Shown piece by piece: positions 57,311 through 64,000 of a stretch of 64,000 nucleotides of DNA. The stretch lies in assembly GCA_012295275.1 (NCBI GenBank), contig CM022673.1:3163105-3227104 (forward strand). The letters run 5' to 3'. A model generated the notes under the pieces. That model did no database searches, was not told the origin of the DNA, and worked only from the letters and a program-made list of their open reading frames with translations. Origin of the DNA: Chrysomallon squamiferum. Lineage: Eukaryota > Mollusca > Gastropoda > Neomphalida > Peltospiridae. Positions within the stretch are counted from its first letter, which is position 1. Each line of letters begins with the position of its first letter. The translations under genes were made by a program, and so were the position numbers.

Positions 57311-60300
57311 TAGTTATGATTTTCTGTTTAATTTTATTTATTTATTTTTATCATTTAAAAACAGTTATTGTCAGAAAGTAATTTTACTGATTATAAATTG
57401 TGAATATTATAAATTATCTTATAATAAATTTACATTTTTCAGGTGTAAATTTTTCTATATAAAACAGCTGTTTCAGACTACAATTCGGTTAGAAAAAATG
57501 TCGTCAAAGAACAGTAATCATCTTGAACGTACTTCACAAAGTACAAGACAGGAGGTATTTGAAAATATTTACCAACACTTAATAAATTTATTGAAAATAT
57601 ACTTTTAATATTATAATCAGTAAAAAATATCTTCATAAAGGACATGTTTGTGTGTGTGTGTGCCTATGTGTATGTTATTGTCTGTGTGTATGTGTAATTT
57701 TGATTGATGAATAGAACAGCCCATGAATTTATACCATGAAGCGACAGCAGCAGGCATTTTCTCATAAACTGTATTGTTCAGTAGATTACAGAGCAGTTAA
57801 AATAAAGAAGTATGTGTTGTATTTGCAGATTCTAAGCAAGGCTACTGTAACCGACGTTACTAGTGAATCTAGCACTGTGAAGTCACTTATTCTGAAAATC
57901 CACAACAAGAATTTTATGTTCAAGGCTGGTCAGTGGTAAGCTAAAATAAAAAATAATACTGAATAAACATAAATTCTTCCTGTAAATGTGTATGCACACA
58001 CATAGTCAAATACTTTAACCTTTAGATACCAATAAAATATCGCTAAAAATGTATGTTCACTATTGTGTGTACATACATTTTTGGAGTGATACATTATCTT
58101 CTTAAGTGGGCTTGTTTCATGACAAATTACCAAACATTTTTCTATAAAATTTATTATAGCATCTCAGATTTGGATTAAAATATTGAAGTTGCTTCTGTGG
58201 CCCCTCCTATATTAGGAGCTCTGAAATCTAAGCTTCTTTAGTTTGATAATAGATCTGCCCCTGAAAACATGCATGCAAATGTATTAAAATATCTATACAA
58301 ATTCATAATATACATATACACAAACACACACATAGAAAAAACATAAATACATAAATCACACCTAATCAAATCGCAGAACCCCCATATTACTTAACATTAC
58401 ACCTTACTCTGCCAGACCTCACCATACCATATCATAAAATATCAAGTTCCATACTCTCATACTTAACATATAAGTGAATAATTTACTCCTTAACTTAGTA
58501 ATTTTAAAAATAGTGTTTATGGTTTATGTATTTTTCAGGGTGGACACACATATACCAGGTATTGACACTGTTGGGGGTTTTTCCATGTGCTCTTCCCCAC
58601 TTCTGCTCAAACAGAAAGGAATCATCCAGCTGGCAGTCAAGTACAGCAACCACCCACCCACAGAGTGGATTCATCAAAAGGTGAGTGAGATCTTTACCAT
58701 ATAACAGGTAGGTGCTGCTTTCAGTTATTGTTACTATTAATTTGGTATAGTACAGTACCCATTCACCTGCAGTATAGATACGTCAAAAAGTTAGAATTGT
58801 ACCTATAAGAGGAATAGATTCAAAGAAAAGGGAGATTGATTTTAAGACTTATATCTCAGTCCACTGATCTATAGTTGATTTGCTGTAGTATGGAAGAAAC
58901 AACTTTAAGTGTAATTTTATTATAGTAAAAATATTTTTATGAAATAATGTATATGCAGAATCACCCTCATCTTCAAATTTAAACTGATTATAGAAATCTT
59001 GATGTGTCATAGCTTTAGAAAAAAAATAAGATAAAAAAGAAACAACTAATGAAATATATTTATAAAATATTGTTTCAAATAAAAATTGCTTAACCTAAAA
59101 TTATGATTTTGATTTTAAATACAGAGACTGAAAATGAAATAATAAAGAAACTGAAAGTGTTTTTTATGTTTTAAGTGTAAGGTTGGTGATACAGTAGAGC
59201 TCAAAGTTGGGGGTGATTTCATTTTTGATCCTCCACCAGGACAACTACCCAGAGGCATGGTTCTTGTTGCTGGAGGTATTGGGATCAATCCCCTATACTG
59301 TATTTTACAACATACAGTTGACTTGAGTGAAGAAATACCTGAAACAGAGAGACCAAGTATGCTGTTATTGTACAGTGCCAAAACATTGGAAGAACTGGTT
59401 TTCAAAGTTAGTCCTGCTTAACTGTTATCTAAATAAACAAAATGTGAATGTAACTTACTATGTGTTTGGGTTTTATGTATTTGATTTTATTCAGTGTGAC
59501 ATATTTTTAATGATGATAGTAATAATAATAATAATTATTATTATGATTATATTATTTTATGAAATAAATATTATATAAAACAATCCAATTTCACTGTACA
59601 AATTATAAAATCTGATATATATGGAAAAAAAAAAAAATAAAATAATTCAACTTGAATGTTTTCATTTCCCATTTGTTTCAGAAAAATATTGATGAAATTT
59701 GTAAAAAGTTCAAAAATGTGAAAGTGCAGTATTTTATAACTTCACAAACAGTGGATGAAACTGGTGATGGGGATAATATTGAATGTAAGTTATTTAAATC
59801 TCTAATTGTTTTCCTATACTTCCTTTCCACTTACCCATTCTCCCTCATATACAGATTACACATACACAAAGAAACACCTAAGAATTACCTATCCACCTTA
59901 ATCCTGTTAAAGGTTATGATTATGAAGGTAAATTAGCCCTGACATAAACTAAAGCAGAATGAAAAAAATGTATGAAGGAAAAGCCTTGTGTATCTTCTTT
60001 GTCACTTTTGGTTTTAACAACTGTTTTTAATGGCATTTATTTTCAACAAATACTTGGTTATATCAAAAAAAAAAAAAAAAAAAAAATCAAAGTATCAAGC
60101 TCTTCAGGTTTAAAATATTTTAATTATATACTAACTTTTATATAAATGTTTTTTTTGTTGTTTTTTTACAAGCACCATGCCATTAGTGGCATATTTTTGA
60201 GTGATTGATTATTACATGCTTTTTGTTTAGTAGACATTATAATCATCTTTTAGGGGTTTTTTCAGAATATTAGTTAGTGGTATATGTATAAATAATTCAA

Positions 60301-60499
60301 TTTTATATTCTGGTTTTTAGATTGTAGAATAAATGTAAAGAGGATAGAGGATGCCATTGAAGAAATGAAAAGTAAAAATACTGATGATCCTGAAGTATTT
60401 GTTTGTGGACCTACAGCTTTGATAGATTCAACAGTAGAACATTTAGATAAATTTTCTGTTCCCAAAGAACATATTCATTTTGAAAAATGGTGGAAGTAA
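56999..60499 (+). CDS. OXNAD1: OXNAD1 homologue: mitochondrial FAD/NAD-binding oxidoreductase, 7 exons
   Basis: Exons 56999-57037 (proposed), 57477-57554, 57829-57935, 58539-58680, 59176-59406, 59682-59784 and 60321-60499 give 292 residues, close to the roughly 310 I recall for human OXNAD1. All phases fit. Seen: FKAGQWVD (about 70-77), GGFSMCSSP (87-95) of the flavin-binding barrel, GGIGINP (155-161) and VCGP (261-264) of the NAD-binding domain, and the C-terminal HFEKWWK, which matches the family ending. From family knowledge it belongs to the ferredoxin-reductase-like superfamily; its substrate is not established. If the first 39-base exon is wrong, the secure start is ATG at 57498 (MSSKNSNHLERT), which also aligns with the vertebrate protein. 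Confidence 0.92.
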
Positions 60500-62719
60500 A
60501 TAGCTGTTAAAAAGGGTTTTTATGATAAAAGTTAAACTAGTGCTATTTTTATGTTTTAAGATACACTTAAATAATACTACCCAGTCTTTTTGAGACTTAA
60601 GTATAATTCAGGGTTCTTCTGTTAAAAAAAAAAATCAAATTTCAAAAAACATTTTTTTTTTTTAAATCATTGTTATACTCCATTCAGTTAGAATTCTTTC
60701 TGCCTCTTTATCTCAGTATATACCACCTCAAGTGAATGTTTTTTTGTTGGTGGTTTTGGCCAGTTTCTCAAAACCGTTAGATTTCCTTTTTTTTTCTTGC
60801 CAGGCCTGTGCGACTTCAGAGAATGATAATGAGGTTATATGATAATTGAAATGAAATTATTTTTGATAAATGTTTTTACAGTATCGATTTTATTTTAATC
60901 ATAATCAAGTGAAAAAAATAGATTTTTGGGTCCTGGAAATGTTTTTGATTAGTTTTGGTATCTTCCCAAGACACACACACGATCCTCTATGTTATTTTAA
61001 TGTTTGTTGGCAAGTATTGTATTATTGTTTTGAGTAATTGATATTGTTTATAAATTTATTTATATACTTTTTAAGTATACATATAATAGATATATACATT
61101 TTCTGATGGAATATTTAAATTTTGTAATATATTTTTGAGCGATTAAATTGAATCAAGTGTTGAACTGTTCTTTGTGGTGTAGATAATTTAAAAATTAAAC
61201 TTTTCAGGAATTAATTAAAAACTTGATTATTATTTATTTAGGCAGTGTGGTAATGCTGTTATTGTTCTTCCGATTCTTATAAATATTACTGAAAGTGTTG
61301 GTTTGAATTTAAAAAAGTAAATCTGATGTATCAGATTCCATTTTAAGAATGGATTCTAGACACTCGGGTTAATTGTGGAATTTTCTCTTGCATAAAATAT
61401 TTTAACAACAACCAACAAACTGAAACTAAAAATAAAAATGCAACAAAACATTTCATTATTTACAATTTATTACAAAAAAAAACTGACAAAAAAAAACTGA
61501 CAACATGAGCTGCATACAAACTTATGTACACACTGAACAATATTAATGTGATGAAATGTACATAAAGATTATAGGAATAGACAATGCTGGAAAATAATAA
61601 AAAAAACAAAAACAAAACAACATCCATGACATTAACATTTCATGGGCAGATGGCCATAATTATTTATAATATTAACATTTACCTAAACTATACAAAAGCA
61701 AGTTGGATTTTAAAAAAATCAAAATAAATTACTGAGTAAATTCTAAGGATTTATTAGTTTTGTGTGATATTTTCATGTGCCGAAGTTGTAGTGCTGAATG
61801 TAATACTTTTAGTAAATCTGAAACACAATGGGAAGGACGAGAAACAGATTTGTCCTAATTCAAGAATGATATCACCAAAATAAAATAAAAATTCTTCTTT
61901 ATATTAAGTATAGTTTCAGCATATTGCTCAAGCTTTATTTATAACATCTCCCAGCACATTAATAATATGGACACTTATGAGTGAAAAATATTTGCAAAAC
62001 TATTAAGTTGAAAAGTCTTTATTTTAATTTTATTCCCCGTTTATTAATATTTATACCAGCCATTTTATTAGAAATACATATCAGTCACTTACAAATTACA
62101 AAATATTCCATCATATATTAATTATCACTCGCATAAACAGCAACAAGAAATTCAGTGGATGTTATGTATGATAATCATCAAACCAATTAATTCTTCTTTT
62201 TGTTTTAAAACTTACAACATAAAATAAAATTTAGATAAACAAGTAATGAAATGAGTGAAGTTTTTAACTGAAAGAAACACTAATGAAATGTTTTTGTTAG
62301 GAGATGAATGAATGATTATTTATGATAAAATAACTTGTTGCAATATTTGTTTGTAAGCAATGATACCTTAAGCCTCACTCTCAATCTGACGAACTTGCTA
62401 TTTTACAAAATTTAAAGGCGCCATCATGAAGTAATTCAAGTAAATTCGTCTTCAACTGTCATTTGTAAGCTTATAGATGACGATCACATATATATATATA
62501 TACTTCATATTATTTTACACTGTCTTTTTTCTGTTTTAATCACAACAGAAACCTAATTGTGTGGTAATAACTAAATTTAGCAAAGAATAACTAAGATGAT
62601 AACCTGAACAAAAATACCTAGCAGCACTGTTGGCACCAAAAAAATATTAATCTTTTTCCAGACACTGAAATTCCTCAACATTTATAACTACACTTAAATA
62701 AAAATGATAAAGAAACATT
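60500..62719. other. Convergent intergenic region between OXNAD1 and SF3B1 (both 3' UTRs)
   Basis: No coding sequence seen. AT-rich unique DNA with short A and T runs; both genes point into it, so part must be their 3' untranslated regions. TTTATT on the plus strand near 61930 and 62040 could be minus-strand AATAAA signals for SF3B1. Confidence 0.5.
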
Positions 62720-64000
62720 TTACAAGACATAATCCAGTTCATATCGAATATACTGATTTTTAACATCGTTGGAAATACGAGGATATGCTGGAATCATGCC
62801 GTCCTGTGCACCAATATACACAGTGTTGTATACCTTCCAATAAACATCTCGCACTTTCCGAGCTGGGTGGAACAAACCCTGAAAAAGCAGAATAATGAAT
62901 GTTTACCTGTTAAGTGTATTAGGTACTTCTGCAAAAAAAAAAAAAAAAAAAAAAAAATCCACGACCATTCCAAATGTATGAAACAAAGCCCGTTACTTTG
63001 TACACTGAAAATGAGAAGCATATGAATAAACAATTAATAGGTGAAAAGTAAGATTTAAAAAAAGAAACAAAAGTAGAAAACATATTTTCTATTGGCATAC
63101 TAAAAATTACAATAACTCATGGAAACTGCTTGATACAGACAATATAACATAATACTGACACACCCTCCCAAAATAAAAGGAAGGAACTGTACGTAAAATA
63201 TTTTAAAAACAAAAATAAAAACAGTCGACAGAACACCAATTACCTGCAGTGTGTACTGTAAGATCTTTGATGGACCAATAGCCACTCTGAGACCTTCAAT
63301 GGCACCCATGAAAGCTTGCACAACATGAGGTGATGACTCGAAGATGTTAGGCCAAACGTAATTGAGGAGGTGAGTTAAAGCATCTTCACAACCAAAACCA
63401 TACACACCAAGAGCCATATGCTGAATAGCAGCCATTGATGTCTGTCTGTGCACCAGATCTCTGAAGTAATAGAGTACACTTAGTATGAAGCTAAGAGAAT
63501 ATTATCAAAATATTAAGATCAATCGTGATGGAATGATTAGCTTAAAAATATTGCTTTATAATTAGCTATTTCATATGAATGGTTCTTAGAAACATGAAAT
63601 AAATATGCAGAATGAAACATGAGAGCTCAGATAAAAGGTAAATCCAATTTAGAAAGCCAACACAAAAAAATAAAAAAATAAAAAAAATAAACCATCAAGA
63701 GATTATTTAAACCAATAATTTTTTTAATATCAAGTAACTACCAAAAACTTACCTATCCATAAGGGCATCTTCAAACAGAGGTGAAACAGCATAGATATAA
63801 TCTTTTCCCATCTCACCAATGTACTCAAACATGAAGGAGAGAGATTTGAGCACACCATTCTGTACGTTGAGTTCTGGAACCCTGTATTCGTTCATCAGAG
63901 CAGGCAGTACAGTGAATGGTGAACACGTCTCGGCTACAATAGCAATGGCCACAGTTGTACAAACACGGTTCTGTCGTTCCTGAACTTTCAAGTTATTTAA
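62720..64000 (-). CDS. SF3B1: SF3B1 (U2 snRNP SF3b subunit 155) C-terminal portion, last three exons
   Basis: Exons 64000-63753 (runs off the window), 63460-63244 and 62878-62720 join in frame to give 207 C-terminal residues ending YELDYVL-stop. The sequence [20 protein letters not shown], then [52 protein letters not shown] and [14 protein letters not shown] is nearly identical to animal SF3B1, which ends YELDYIL. These are the last HEAT repeats and C-terminal segment. The protein holds the branch-point A with U2 snRNA and is essential for pre-mRNA splicing in the nucleus. The repeats with cancer hot-spot residues lie beyond the window edge. Confidence 0.98.

Overview
This is nuclear DNA from an animal. 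The genes are intron-rich with GT/AG splice sites, and the background is very AT-rich with long dinucleotide, trinucleotide and tetranucleotide arrays. It holds no operons and no bacterial-type genes. Several degraded copies of a tRNA-derived SINE resemble, from memory, a family common in mollusc genomes. I therefore read the window as mollusc DNA. A cephalopod or gastropod is plausible, but I cannot place it further.

Four protein-coding genes can be reconstructed by joining exons by eye; every junction keeps the frame. (1) Plus strand, 26095-49817: a 725-residue rhodopsin-family receptor in three exons, with an 18.6 kb intron between the seven-helix core and a very long cytoplasmic tail. (2) Minus strand, 56719-51878: CIR1, nine exons, 553 residues, a nuclear corepressor/splicing-associated protein with an expanded Arg/Asp and Ser/Asp C-terminus. 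(3) Plus strand, 56999-60499: OXNAD1, a predicted mitochondrial FAD/NAD oxidoreductase in seven exons, including a proposed 39-base first exon for the targeting peptide. (4) Minus strand, from beyond 64000 to 62720: the last three exons of SF3B1, the U2 snRNP SF3b HEAT-repeat subunit. CIR1 and OXNAD1 start 280 bases apart, head to head, across a likely shared promoter with an ETS-type motif. The receptor and CIR1 converge, as do OXNAD1 and SF3B1.

Bases 1-26000 contain no recognisable coding sequence. They hold microsatellites, degenerate tandem repeats, a mariner-like MITE nested in a minisatellite, a long foldback element, SINE remnants, and two compositionally distinct blocks (about 19440-19760, CpG-rich with a CRE-like motif; and about 23740-24190) that are candidates for the receptor's promoter or 5' untranslated exons. 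The 18.6 kb receptor intron holds three separate tandem-repeat fields.

The most unusual item is the receptor. It keeps most class A landmarks but has His-Lys-Tyr where Asp-Arg-Tyr is expected, Asn where aminergic receptors have Asp3.32, and a tail of about 380 residues carrying PKA-like sites, a consensus 14-3-3 site, a 12-residue triple repeat and a cysteine cluster. No CRISPR array, tRNA gene, rRNA gene, viral gene or intact transposase was seen.
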